From Mycolicibacterium xanthum (GTDB lineage Bacteria > Actinomycetota > Actinomycetes > Mycobacteriales > Mycobacteriaceae): a stretch of DNA of 64,000 nucleotides. This document shows, in pieces, positions 14,019 to 23,479 of the stretch. Made by a program: the position numbers and the translations under genes. The notes beneath the pieces were generated by a model. The model did no database searches. It was given only the letters and a program-made list of their open reading frames with translations, and was not told the DNA's origin. Position 1 is the first letter of the stretch, and every line of letters starts with the position of its first letter. Location of the stretch: contig NZ_JAIFZS010000058.1 in the NCBI RefSeq assembly GCF_019710635.1, positions 18,222-82,221 on the forward strand, in the 5' to 3' direction.

Positions 14019-14210
14019 CGCCCTCCTCGGGGAGATGAACATACGCCACCGCGAATGCTTCCGCGGCCGTTTCGGCCGGGCGGCGGGGGCGGTCGGCGAA
14101 GCTCCGGCTCGATTCATTGACAGCCGGCCCGGTTCGGTGTGATAGTCGTCGTGCGCAACTGAAAATACCGTTTTCGAAACTGGTGCCCGCCGGTGCCGGA
14201 ACGGAGAAAT

Positions 14211-15455
14211 GTGGCCGAAGAGCAGGCGCCCACCGCGTGGAGAAACCCGATGGCTTGGCTACCGCAGTCGATTGCCGATGCGGCCCTGTCGGACGGCGCC
14301 GGTGCGGATGGACAGCTCGCCGCTGCCTGGGCCCACCTGCAGGAGCGCTTGTCCGCGGCCGAACGACTGGTGGCGTCGGCGCCGGTGAACCAGAACCGGA
14401 TCGACTACGCCTCCGGGATGCGCCACCTCATGGTCTTGCTTGCGGTGGGCGTCGACACGGCGCTTCGGGCCGACCCCGATCCGGTCCTCGCGGTCAATCG
14501 CGCCAAGATGGACGACATCGTCACCTGGGGCCTGGAATGCCCCGACTGTGTCTACATGAACGCGGGCATGCGTGCCGGTGAGACCTACCGGCTGTCCGGG
14601 AACCGGGGCACAGCACGCTATGTCGGCCTACAGACCATGGACGGAATGACCACTGTCGCAAACTGTCTCGTCGACGATCTCCAGTTGGACGACGACGGAC
14701 ACTTCGAGGCGATCCTCTCTGCCGACGAACACAACGGCAACTGGTTGCGCCTGGCCGGCGATCATCCGGTCCTGACGGTGCGGAACTTCCTCTACGACTG
14801 GGACACCGAGGAGCCGGCGTCGCTGAGGATCGAGCGGATCGGTGCGGAAGTCGGCCCGATGGACCGACCCGTCGAGCCCGACGTCTCCGTCTCGCGGCAG
14901 CTCGTCGCGCTGGGCGACTTCGTCCACGACAACCTGAAGTTCTTCCTGGACTTCGGCGCTATGCCGCAAGCCAACGGTTTCATTCCGCCCATGGACATGA
15001 CGGAGATCGGTGCTGCCGCCGAAAACCGGCCGGTGATAGGACGATTCGAACTGCAGCCCGATGAGGCACTGATTCTGGAGCTCGACCCGCCCCGAGGCGT
15101 CTACTGGAGCATTTCACTCGGCAACCCGTGGCTGGAGACCATCAACTATGGGCGCCACCAATCCAGCCTCAACGGCCATCAGACGGTCATCGACGCGGAC
15201 GGACTGGTGCGCTTCGTCATCTCGGCGACGGATCCCGGGGTGGCCAACTGGCTGGACACCGCCGGACACAGCAACGGCGCGATGCTCCTGCGTTGCGTGC
15301 GAACCGACACCGCCCCGGTGCCGAAAACCCGCGTGGTGCCTGTCGACGCGGTCCTCGCGGCATTGCCCGCCGACACCGCGATGACCACCTCCGACGAACG
15401 CGCGAACGTCATCGCAGCACGTCGCCGCGCCGTGCACGAACGGTTCTACCGATGA
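14211..15455 (+). CDS. DUF1214 domain-containing protein, 414 aa
   Basis: The C-terminal half has the DUF1214 features: DEALILELDPPRGVYWSISLGNPWLE in parts, then INYGRHQSSLNGHQ and VRFVISATDPGVANWLDT. Members are often paired with lipid or steroid metabolism genes; the biochemical role is not known to me. GTG at 14211 is chosen because CGGAGAAAT precedes it. The stop overlaps the next start (ATGA), so this is the first gene of a cassette with a sulfotransferase, TetR, SDR and P450. A TTTCGAAA palindrome at 14172-14179 in the leader could be the TetR site. Confidence 0.85.
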   Translation: MAEEQAPTAWRNPMAWLPQSIADAALSDGAGADGQLAAAWAHLQERLSAAERLVASAPVNQNRIDYASGMRHLMVLLAVGVDTALRADPDPVLAVNRAKMDDIVTWGLECPDCVYMNAGMRAGETYRLSGNRGTARYVGLQTMDGMTTVANCLVDDLQLDDDGHFEAILSADEHNGNWLRLAGDHPVLTVRNFLYDWDTEEPASLRIERIGAEVGPMDRPVEPDVSVSRQLVALGDFVHDNLKFFLDFGAMPQANGFIPPMDMTEIGAAAENRPVIGRFELQPDEALILELDPPRGVYWSISLGNPWLETINYGRHQSSLNGHQTVIDADGLVRFVISATDPGVANWLDTAGHSNGAMLLRCVRTDTAPVPKTRVVPVDAVLAALPADTAMTTSDERANVIAARRRAVHERFYR

Positions 15456-16597
15456 GCTTCACCGCCGACGAACTCGAAGACGGAGCCCGCACAGCCACCG
15501 GGTTGGAGGACTTCGGGTCGACCTACTACCGCGAGGGTCTCGAGCGGACCGTCGCCGCGCTGAACACCGAGGCCGACCTCAATGACCTCGGCAGCATCAT
15601 TCAGCACGCCACGATCAGCAATGCACTGATCCAGCGGCTCAAGATCATCGACACCTATCGGGCCCACCCCGAGATCGCGGACGAGACGATCGAGGGACCC
15701 ATTGTCATACTGGGCCTACCACGCACCGGCACAACGGCTCTGGGCCAGCTGGTGGCCAACGATCCGCAGTTCAGGTCTTTGCGGACCTGGGAATCGCAGG
15801 CCCCGACACCGCCGCCCGAGGCGGCCACCCAGTACACCGACCCCAGGATCGCGCAGGCGGCCGAGGATATCGCAATGATCGACAGCATGTTCCCGGACTT
15901 CAAGACCATGATGAGTTCTGAGGCCGAGGCGGCCACCGAATGCCAGGACCTGATGGGAATGAGCTTCCGCACCTACCACTTCGACGGTGTGGTCCGGGTT
16001 CCCGGCTATGTCGACTGGCTGCTGCACTGCGATATGCGGGAGACCTACCAGTTTCACAAGTGCGTGCTCAAGCTACTCCAGTGGCACTGCAAGCCGAGTC
16101 TGTGGCAGCTGCGCACACCGGTGCACATGTTCGCACTCGAAGCGTTCGTCGAGGCATACCCCGACGCCAAATTCCTCTGGAGTCATCGTGATCCGGCGAA
16201 GGTGCTGGGCTCGGTGTGCAGTCTCATCGGCTATGTCCGGAGCTGGAGCAGCGACTACCGGAACCCGCACGAACTCGGCGCCGAGCAACTGGCGTGGTGG
16301 GCCGAGGCGACCCAGCGGGCCATGGACTTCCGCGCGAAGTTCGAAGACGACCGCTTCGCCGACGTGTCGTTCGCGGACCTGCAGACCGATCCGATCGGCA
16401 CGATCGCCGCGAGCTACGAACAGCTCGGGCTGACCTTCAGCGATGCGGCCAGGGCGAAGGTCGGCCGATGGGCTGCCGACCACCGGCCCGGCCACCGGGG
16501 CGCGCACACCTACGAGCTGGCTGAGTTCGGCTTGACGCCGCAGCAGGTGCGGGATGCGTTCGGCGACTACCTGACAAAGTTCGGCGCCACGGCCTGA
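15452..16597 (+). CDS. sulfotransferase family protein, 381 aa
   Basis: Predicted to move a sulfuryl group from PAPS to a small molecule. The 5'-phosphosulfate loop is visible as VILGLPRTGTTALGQLVA (about residues 87-104), and the 3'-phosphate region as AKFLWSHRDPAKVLGS (about 243-258). Length matches mycobacterial Stf-type enzymes. ATG overlaps the upstream stop; the following TetR gene overlaps its own stop (TGATG). The acceptor may be a product of the neighbouring P450/SDR, which is inference. Confidence 0.88.
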   Translation: MSFTADELEDGARTATGLEDFGSTYYREGLERTVAALNTEADLNDLGSIIQHATISNALIQRLKIIDTYRAHPEIADETIEGPIVILGLPRTGTTALGQLVANDPQFRSLRTWESQAPTPPPEAATQYTDPRIAQAAEDIAMIDSMFPDFKTMMSSEAEAATECQDLMGMSFRTYHFDGVVRVPGYVDWLLHCDMRETYQFHKCVLKLLQWHCKPSLWQLRTPVHMFALEAFVEAYPDAKFLWSHRDPAKVLGSVCSLIGYVRSWSSDYRNPHELGAEQLAWWAEATQRAMDFRAKFEDDRFADVSFADLQTDPIGTIAASYEQLGLTFSDAARAKVGRWAADHRPGHRGAHTYELAEFGLTPQQVRDAFGDYLTKFGATA

Positions 16598-17283
16598 TGG
16601 ATACGACCAGGATGAGCGTGCGGCGGGAAGCCGGCGGGGCGGGCGGGCGACGGAAGGTCGAGCCAGACCCCGAGGTACGTGCCGCCATTCTGGCTGCGGC
16701 CTCCCGGATCGTCGATGCGGAGGGGGTCGGCGCCCTGGGTGTCGCGAAGGTGCTGGACCGGGCTCAGTTGAGCACCCGCGCGTTCTACCGGCACTTCGGT
16801 TCCAAGGACGAACTCGTGTCAGCCCTGTTCCTGGAGATGGCCCGGGCCGAGAGGCTGCGCCTGCGTCAGCGCATGGACACCGCGGCCGACCCGGTCCGGG
16901 CGGTGGCAGCCTGGATCGACGCCCGCCTGGACCTGGCGCTCAACGCTCGTACCAGGTCGGACCTGCGCAAGATGTCGCTCGAAGCGCAGGCGCAGATGTC
17001 CGCCACACCGGAACTGATCGGACCCGCATACGCCGAGATCCTGCTGCCACTGGTCGAAGAGCTGCGCCGCGGCCGGGACGGCGGACTGTTCCCCGACATC
17101 GACCCGGAGACCGAGGGGTTGTCGATCCAGGCCGTTGTGTGGGCCGCTGTCGAACGGCACTGGTCGACCGGCGGTTCCGTTCCCGGCGAGCTGCGCAGCC
17201 ACGTCCAGCGCTTCTGCCTGCGCGGCCTGGGTGTCGCCCCGGAGACCATCGCCGCGGTGATCGCCGGCGGCACCGGACGGTGA
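16597..17283 (+). CDS. TetR-family transcriptional regulator, 228 aa
   Basis: The N-terminal HTH is clear: ILAAASRIVDAEGVGALGVAKVL then STRAFYRHFGSKDELVSALF (about residues 30-75). The C-terminal ligand domain is helical. It overlaps the sulfotransferase stop and so is co-transcribed with the cassette it probably controls; the likely operator is the palindromic stretch before 14211. Confidence 0.92.
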   Translation: MDTTRMSVRREAGGAGGRRKVEPDPEVRAAILAAASRIVDAEGVGALGVAKVLDRAQLSTRAFYRHFGSKDELVSALFLEMARAERLRLRQRMDTAADPVRAVAAWIDARLDLALNARTRSDLRKMSLEAQAQMSATPELIGPAYAEILLPLVEELRRGRDGGLFPDIDPETEGLSIQAVVWAAVERHWSTGGSVPGELRSHVQRFCLRGLGVAPETIAAVIAGGTGR

Positions 17284-17332
17284 CCCGTCCCGGACTGCTC
17301 AGTGGCCGAACCTCGCAACGACAAGGAACAGC

Positions 17333-18136
17333 ATGGATCTAGGTCTGGCCGGCGCCGCCGCCGTGGTGACCGGCGGCAGCAAGGGGATGGGGCTGGCGAT
17401 CGCGACGACGCTGGCCACCGAGGGATCACGTGTCGCGGTGATGGCGCGGAACCGCGCCGCACTGGACGCGGCCACCGACACCCTGCTGGCAGCCGGAGCT
17501 CCCGACGCCGTGGGTATCAGCGCCGACATGTCGGACGCCGGTTCCATCGCCGCGGGCTTCGGGCAGGTCAGGCAGCGCTGGGGTCTTCTCAACGCGCTGG
17601 TACATACCGTCGGACCCGGCGACGGCTATTTCGAGGACATGACGGACGAGGACTGGGACGCCGCCTTCACGCTGGGCACGATGTCGGGGGTCAGGTCGAT
17701 CCGGGCAGCGCTGCCGCTGCTGCGGAGCGCGGACTGGGCACGCATCGTCACCCTGTCCGCCCACTCCATCCAGCGCCAGAACCCGAGGATCGTGGCATAC
17801 ACCGCATCGAAGGCCGCGCTGAGCAGCGTCACCAAGAACCTGTCGAAAAGCCTTGCCAAGGATGGGATCCTGGTGAACTGTGTGTGCCCGGGCACCATCG
17901 TCACCGCCAGTTTCACCGAGAGCCTCAAGGACGTCCTGGCCGCCGACGGCCTGGATGCGACCGACCCGGTCGACGTCATGACGTGGATCGACGACAACTT
18001 TCACCAGCCCTGCGATTTGGGCCGGGCCGGTCTTCCCGAGGAAATCGCCTCGATCACCACGTATCTGGCGTCCCGGCGCAACGGCTATGTCACCGGCGCG
18101 ACCGTAAACGTCGACGGCGGAAGCGACTTCATCTAG
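17333..18136 (+). CDS. short-chain dehydrogenase/reductase, 267 aa
   Basis: Classical SDR oxidoreductase. Cofactor motif TGGSKGMG (residues 13-20), catalytic Ser within LSAHS, and the Y-x-x-x-K motif as YTASK; the C-terminal VTGATVNVDGGSDF is typical. The usual NNAG is replaced by HTVG. Absence of an acidic residue-rich NADP exclusion pattern cannot settle NAD versus NADP. It lies 49 bp after the TetR gene and 68 bp before a P450, matching an oxidative lipid or steroid pathway. Confidence 0.92.
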   Translation: MDLGLAGAAAVVTGGSKGMGLAIATTLATEGSRVAVMARNRAALDAATDTLLAAGAPDAVGISADMSDAGSIAAGFGQVRQRWGLLNALVHTVGPGDGYFEDMTDEDWDAAFTLGTMSGVRSIRAALPLLRSADWARIVTLSAHSIQRQNPRIVAYTASKAALSSVTKNLSKSLAKDGILVNCVCPGTIVTASFTESLKDVLAADGLDATDPVDVMTWIDDNFHQPCDLGRAGLPEEIASITTYLASRRNGYVTGATVNVDGGSDFI

Positions 18137-18204
18137 CGCAAAAAGCTGTCGAATGCCGGCCCGCCGATCTAGGCTACCGTTCGACAGCCACCGGGAGGTC
18201 GGGC

Positions 18205-19446
18205 ATGCCGACGGTGCGGGGAAGCGCCGAGGACTTCGAAGTCGATCCGGATTGGGCCGACATCTGGTTCGGCGCGGTCCATCCGATGCAGATCGAGGTG
18301 CCCCGCTTCCACGAGGCGCTGCAGATGATCGACGAACGGGGCGGCGTCGCGCCGGCGTGGTTCTTCCCGGGCATGCCCTGCTACGTTCTGACCAGCCACG
18401 ACGACGTCCATCGGGCGTTCCTCGATACCCACACGTTCTCGCCGCGCAAGACCCAGGAAGTCATGACGTTTCCGATCCTGGGCCCGACGTTCCTCGGCTA
18501 CGAAGGCCGTGAGCACGATCTGCACCGCAACGTGGTTGCCCGACAGTTCACCAAACGCCGTTCCGAAGCCTATGTCCCCACGCTGCTGGAGCCGCAGGCG
18601 CACGCCGTCATCGACGGTTTCTGCGCCCGTGGGGACGCCGATCTCATGGGTGAGTTCGGCAAGCAGTATCCGCTGGCCGTGATCGGCGGGCTGCTCGGCA
18701 TCCCGATCGACGACTGGGACCGGATGTCGGCGTGGGCCAGCGACCTGATTCTGGGCAGCGACCCCGACCATCAGCAACAATCGGCGCGCGCCTTTCGGGA
18801 GTTCCTTCTGCCGCATGTCGACAGTCGCCGCGGCCGCCCCGCCGACGACATTCTGTCGCTGCTGGCCAACGGTGAGGTCGACGGCAAAGCGTTGACCCAA
18901 CAGCAGATCGCCAGCTTCATGCTGTTGCTGTTTCCCGCCGGAGCCGACACCACATGGTTGGGCATCGGCAACATGATGTCGGCCATCCTCACCACGCCGG
19001 GTGCCCTGGAAGCGCTCAGTGCCGACCCGGAATTGCGGCACCGGGCTGTCGAGGAAACACTGCGGTGGGCCCCGCCGGTCGCTCTCGTCCCGCGAATCAC
19101 TGCCCGCGACATCGAAATTCGCGGAGTCGGCATTCCAGCCGACTCGCTCTGCCTCCTCGGGATCGCTGCAGCCAATCGGGATCCGAGCCGGTTCAGGGAG
19201 CCAGCGAGCTGGATTCTCGACCGTCGCCCCAACAAACACATCTCCTTTTCATTCGGCGAGCATTTCTGCCTGGGCGCCCACATCGCGCGCGGGGAGATGA
19301 GGAGCGCACTCGACGCCATCCTCGACCGCCTGCCCGGGCTCAGGCTCGTCGAAGAGCCGACCTACTGGGGCGCGAGCATCCGCGGCCCAGACGCCCTGCG
19401 GGTGACCTTCGACCCCTCCGAACCCGGTCGGCGCGAACGTCGGTAG
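18205..19446 (+). CDS. cytochrome P450, 413 aa
   Basis: Heme monooxygenase. I-helix oxygen-binding motif AGADTT, K-helix EETLR (ExxR), and heme-binding FSFGEHFCLGAH with the axial Cys. The ATG at 18205 follows GGGAGGTCGGGC. The size fits soluble bacterial P450s, with electrons from a ferredoxin not seen nearby. Last gene of the DUF1214-sulfotransferase-TetR-SDR-P450 set. Substrate unknown; hydroxylation followed by oxidation or sulfation would fit the neighbours. Confidence 0.94.
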   Translation: MPTVRGSAEDFEVDPDWADIWFGAVHPMQIEVPRFHEALQMIDERGGVAPAWFFPGMPCYVLTSHDDVHRAFLDTHTFSPRKTQEVMTFPILGPTFLGYEGREHDLHRNVVARQFTKRRSEAYVPTLLEPQAHAVIDGFCARGDADLMGEFGKQYPLAVIGGLLGIPIDDWDRMSAWASDLILGSDPDHQQQSARAFREFLLPHVDSRRGRPADDILSLLANGEVDGKALTQQQIASFMLLLFPAGADTTWLGIGNMMSAILTTPGALEALSADPELRHRAVEETLRWAPPVALVPRITARDIEIRGVGIPADSLCLLGIAAANRDPSRFREPASWILDRRPNKHISFSFGEHFCLGAHIARGEMRSALDAILDRLPGLRLVEEPTYWGASIRGPDALRVTFDPSEPGRRERR

Positions 19447-19598
19447 GTCCCCAACCGGCGGTGTAGCCGCGTCGCTCGGCGGCCCCGGTGGACAAACCGG
19501 GGCAATTCTGCCGAAGCGGCCCGGCCGTACGCCGCGTCTTGCAGGATTGACTGAGCGGCACCCCTTCGGCGGGGTGCGTGATCTGCGGCGGTTGGCTC

Positions 19599-20489
19599 AT
19601 GAGATTGATGGTCGGCTATCTGGCCACGCCCGGCGGGGCGGACGCCCTGGCGCTGGGCGTCCGGCTGGCCCGCACCCTGAGCGCCGAAGTGGAGATCTGC
19701 CTGGTGTTGCCGCACGGCAGCGATCTGGGCGCCGTCGTGGCGACCGGCGGATACGAGGAACAGCTCGGCCATCAGGCCCACGAGTGGCTGGCGGACGCGC
19801 TGGACCTGGTGCCCGAGGACATCGTCGCCCACTGCCACGTCAACATCGACGATTCGTTCGCCGAAGGGCTGATCGACGCGGCGGTACAGCTGGAGGCCGT
19901 GGCCATCGTGGTGGGCGGGTCGGGCGGTGGCCTGAGCGCCAACTACACGCTGGGACCGGTGGTCAACGAGCTGTTGCACGCCTCACCGGTACCGGTGGTG
20001 GTGGCACCGCGGGGAGCCCGCGATTCGAAGATCGACCGGGTCCGCACGGTGACCTGCGCGATCGGCGAACGCGAGGGAGCCGACCTACTGCTCGAGACCG
20101 CCTTCCGGGCCAGCGAAGCGGCGGGCACGCCGTTGCGGCTGGTGTCGCTGGTGGCGCTCGATCCGGTACCCGGGGCAATTCGCGGCGACGACGAGGCCGT
20201 CCGCCATCGGGCGGTCGAACACGCATTTCAGACCCTGGACGCCGCGAAAAAGGCTCTGCGAAAAGGTTTCCCGGTCACCGCGAACGTCGCCGACGGCGGC
20301 ACCGTCGAGCAGGCGGTGAAGAAGCTCGATTGGCACGACGGCGACCTGATCATGGTCGGCTCGAGCCGCCTCGGCACCGCGCGACGGACCTTTCTCGGTT
20401 CGACCGCGGCGAAGATGCTGCGAGCGCTCGACGTACCGATGGTGGTGGTGCCCAAGGCGGAGATCGCCACCGGCCACATCCCGCAGTGA
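19599..20489 (+). CDS. tandem universal stress protein (UspA), 296 aa
   Basis: Two Usp domains. The first ends with IVVGGSGGGLSANYTLGPVVNEL and ASPVPVVVAPRG (ATP-binding G-x2-G-x9-G-type loop); the second ends with MVGSSRLGTARRTFLGSTAAKML and DVPMVVVPK. Such proteins bind ATP and help survival under stress or slow growth. Start: the ATG at 19599 preferred over one seven codons upstream because the domain begins at once. The GC hairpin around 19556-19575 before it could end the P450 transcript. Confidence 0.9.
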   Translation: MRLMVGYLATPGGADALALGVRLARTLSAEVEICLVLPHGSDLGAVVATGGYEEQLGHQAHEWLADALDLVPEDIVAHCHVNIDDSFAEGLIDAAVQLEAVAIVVGGSGGGLSANYTLGPVVNELLHASPVPVVVAPRGARDSKIDRVRTVTCAIGEREGADLLLETAFRASEAAGTPLRLVSLVALDPVPGAIRGDDEAVRHRAVEHAFQTLDAAKKALRKGFPVTANVADGGTVEQAVKKLDWHDGDLIMVGSSRLGTARRTFLGSTAAKMLRALDVPMVVVPKAEIATGHIPQ

Positions 20490-20565
20490 TGTCCCGCCCG
20501 CCGGCGGCGCGGGGGCCACCGGGCCGGACGGGTTCGTCGCGCCGCATCCAGATAAAGTGCGCCTT

Positions 20566-21864
20566 ATGGCCGACGAAACGATGGCGGGATTCCCCCCACC
20601 GCCCGAGTCGGTGGCGACGCTGGAGAACTGGCAGCAACCACCCTTCAACCGGTGGGCCTTCCAGCATCTGCGCGAGCTCATCCCCACCCAGCGCATCGCC
20701 CCGGGCCCCGAGAAATCCGCGCTGGCGTACCACGCGAACCCACCCGACCTCGACGGCATCGCCGTGACGCGGATCGGCGAGGGCCCGCCCACCGTGGGTG
20801 CGGTACTGGCCGACAGCTGGACCGACGCCGTCATCATCGTGCACGACGGCCAGGTCGTCCTCGAGCGCTATCTCGGCGAGATGCGAGCCGATACGCCACA
20901 TCTGTTGATGTCGGTGTCGAAGTCGATCGTGAGCTGTGTCTGCGGAAACCTCGTGGCACAGGGCCTGCTGGACCCCGACGCGCCCGTCACCCGGTACGTG
21001 GCCGAGTTCGCCGACTCCGGCTACGACGGGGCGACGGTGCGCAACCTGCTGGACATGCGCACCGGCGTCGCGTTCAGCGAGGAGTACGAGAACCCCCAGG
21101 CCGGGGTCCGCGTCATCGAGCGGCACATGGGCTGGCGTCGCCGCACGGACGAGAACGGGAATGTCGGCATGTACGCCTACCTGGCCTCGCTGCCCTCCGA
21201 CGGGCCGCACGGCGGGCCGTTCGTCTACCGCTCGGCGGATACCGATGCACTGGGCTGGGTGTGTGAGCGGGCCGCCGGGGTTCGGATGGCCGATCTGGTG
21301 TCCAGCCTGATCTGGGCCCCGATGGGCGCCGAGTTCGACGCCGAGGTCACCTGCGACCCCCTCGGATCCGCGGTGCACGACGGCGGGATCAACGCCACCG
21401 CACGCGACATGGCCCGCTTCGGCATGATGCTGATCGACGACGGCCGGGTGGGGGAGCGGGCCGTGGTGCCCGAGGGCTGGCTGCAGCAGGCCCGCCACAT
21501 CGACGCCGACATTCGCGGCGCCTTCTCCGGCTCCGACTCCGAGCCCGTCCTTCCCGGCGGCTGGTACCGCAACCAGTTCTGGTTCGTCCCCGGCCCGTCC
21601 GGCGACATCCAGCTGTGCCTCGGCATCAACGGCCAGATGGTCTTCGTCGACCACGAAACCCGCACGGTCGCGGTGAAGTTGTCGTCCTGGCCCACCGCCC
21701 AGGACGCCGCCTATCTGATCGACACCATCCGGGCGTTCGGCGCGGTCGGCCGCCACCTGGCCGGGTTGGGACCGGTCGGTGGAGTGGCCTCACCCCACCC
21801 GTCCGGACCGGCCGGGGTCGTCGAAGGATCCGAACGCGGGCACGGGCGCCCCGGAGCTATTTGA
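20566..21864 (+). CDS. serine hydrolase, beta-lactamase/penicillin-binding-protein fold, 432 aa
   Basis: Class C beta-lactamase-like esterase or peptidase. The nucleophile motif S-V-S-K (S-x-x-K) lies at about residues 114-117 and a Y-R-S triad equivalent follows near 222. No signal peptide, so probably cytoplasmic, as with many mycobacterial esterases of this group. Start could be ATG 20566 or GTG 20557. The C-terminal 30 residues (GGVASPHPSGPAG) look disordered. Substrate not predictable. Confidence 0.87.
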   Translation: MADETMAGFPPPPESVATLENWQQPPFNRWAFQHLRELIPTQRIAPGPEKSALAYHANPPDLDGIAVTRIGEGPPTVGAVLADSWTDAVIIVHDGQVVLERYLGEMRADTPHLLMSVSKSIVSCVCGNLVAQGLLDPDAPVTRYVAEFADSGYDGATVRNLLDMRTGVAFSEEYENPQAGVRVIERHMGWRRRTDENGNVGMYAYLASLPSDGPHGGPFVYRSADTDALGWVCERAAGVRMADLVSSLIWAPMGAEFDAEVTCDPLGSAVHDGGINATARDMARFGMMLIDDGRVGERAVVPEGWLQQARHIDADIRGAFSGSDSEPVLPGGWYRNQFWFVPGPSGDIQLCLGINGQMVFVDHETRTVAVKLSSWPTAQDAAYLIDTIRAFGAVGRHLAGLGPVGGVASPHPSGPAGVVEGSERGHGRPGAI

Positions 21865-23347
21865 CGTAGCCGATCGGCACGACCGTCGGTGTCTCGGGCA
21901 GCTTTTCGCTGACATACTGCGACCGGATCCCGTCGATGTAGCGGCGGCAGCGCTGGGTGAGCCCTTCGGAGGTCTGCATCCGGCCCTTGGTGACCAGGAC
22001 GCCGAGATCGGCGCCCTTGAAGCGGTAGTCGCCCGGCCCGTAGACGCGCAGGAAGAAGCACTCGTCCTCGTGGGTGACGTCGTGCCAGTCCTTGGTGACA
22101 CCGGCGAACCGCAGCGATCCGTCGTCCTCGAGGTGCCAGGTGCCGGTGCGCGGCACCTCCAGCAGTCGCTCGACGGAGTCCACGGTCTCCTTCATGATCA
22201 GCTGCGCCCACACGTCCACTGCCGCCAGATCGCGCCAGCGTTCGTTGATCTCGCCGATGTCCAGCTCGTAGTCGACGTCCATGAACTCCAGCAGGTGGAA
22301 CAGGAACAGCGGAATGTCGGCGTAGGCGCCCGCGGTCACGTTGGTCATCGACGACGCCCCGGAGATGCGCGGGTTCAGCTCGCCGAGATAGACCTCGTCG
22401 GAGTCGAGGTCGACGAGCACGTCGACCTCGAAGAAGCCCCGATAACCCTCCTGGCGCAACCGATCACCCAGCCGGCGGACGTGTTCGATCGCGACGGCGC
22501 GGTGCTGCTCGCTGAGGGCCTCCGGAAACAGGTCGTTGCCGCACCAGCCGCCCTTGTACGGGGTGAGCTCGGGATAGCCGGTCAGGTCTGTCATGAACGG
22601 CCCGACGACCGTCCCGTGCCGGGTGTTGACGGCCTCCACCGCCGCGGCGCGGTTGTTGATGCGCTTCATGATCTTGAGTTCCTCGCCGACCATGTGCTCG
22701 GCGTTGCGCCGCCAGTCGTCTTCTTCCTTGATGAAGAAGGTGGTCTTGCCCGAGTCGCCGTAGGGGGTCTGGACGACGAGGTCGGAGCCCAGGCCCGCGG
22801 CGCTGGCCTGCGCGGACAACTCGGCGTAACTGTCGGCGCGTCCGAGGACGTTGGGTACCGACGGAGCACCCGCCTCCTCGCCGAGTCGGGTCGTGACGAT
22901 CTTGGAGTCCAGATGCCGGCGCAGCGAGTCCGGCGGCAGGATCAGGTTGTAGCCGAGCTCCGCGCAGATCTCCTCGGTCTCCTCGTCGAAGAACACCATC
23001 GCGATCATCGGCGCCATCCCCGAGGCCTCCGAACGAGCCGCGATGTGCGCCTGCACCTCGGGGTCGCGCAGCAGGTAGTTGTTGATCTCCTCGCTGCTCT
23101 CGAACTCGACGTAGGGCTTGTGTTTCGGGGTGAACACCAGCGGGTGGGCACCGTCCCAGGAGTCGTAGTAGACCAGGTAGCGGAAGTTGCGCACCCAACG
23201 GTCGATGCCCAGCAGGTTGAACGCGGTCGGCCCGACGAAGAAGATCGGGGACACGTTGGTCCGGAAGAAGCCGCGGATCTCCGAGATCGTCCGCAGTGTC
23301 TTGCGCGACGGCCCACTCGCACCGGCAACCTGGCTCTTTGGCCCCAT
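21857..23347 (-). CDS. ATP-grasp domain ligase, 496 aa
   Basis: The ATP-grasp fold is visible: a DLVVQTPYGDSGKTTFF phosphate-binding region, RRLGDRLRQEGYRGFFEVDVLVD, and the metal-binding segment YLGELNPRISGASSMT with E and N residues that bind Mg-ATP. Enzymes of this group join a carboxylate to an amine or thiol by way of an acyl phosphate. The ATG at 23347 follows GAGAGGCGGTGGTG. It is divergent from a copper amine oxidase 132 bp away, so a role in amine metabolism (for example ligating an acid to an amine) is plausible but unproven. Confidence 0.82.
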   Translation of the reverse strand: MGPKSQVAGASGPSRKTLRTISEIRGFFRTNVSPIFFVGPTAFNLLGIDRWVRNFRYLVYYDSWDGAHPLVFTPKHKPYVEFESSEEINNYLLRDPEVQAHIAARSEASGMAPMIAMVFFDEETEEICAELGYNLILPPDSLRRHLDSKIVTTRLGEEAGAPSVPNVLGRADSYAELSAQASAAGLGSDLVVQTPYGDSGKTTFFIKEEDDWRRNAEHMVGEELKIMKRINNRAAAVEAVNTRHGTVVGPFMTDLTGYPELTPYKGGWCGNDLFPEALSEQHRAVAIEHVRRLGDRLRQEGYRGFFEVDVLVDLDSDEVYLGELNPRISGASSMTNVTAGAYADIPLFLFHLLEFMDVDYELDIGEINERWRDLAAVDVWAQLIMKETVDSVERLLEVPRTGTWHLEDDGSLRFAGVTKDWHDVTHEDECFFLRVYGPGDYRFKGADLGVLVTKGRMQTSEGLTQRCRRYIDGIRSQYVSEKLPETPTVVPIGYVK

Positions 23348-23479
23348 CACCACCGCCTCTCGGGGGTATCGTCGCATAGTCAACGACGGTCGTCCATGCC
23401 CGGCAAGGGGTCTGGGCTCACCGGCCGGGACAACCCGGCTGGGCCGTCGTCGTTGCTGGTCTGAAAGGGGCTGTCGGCC

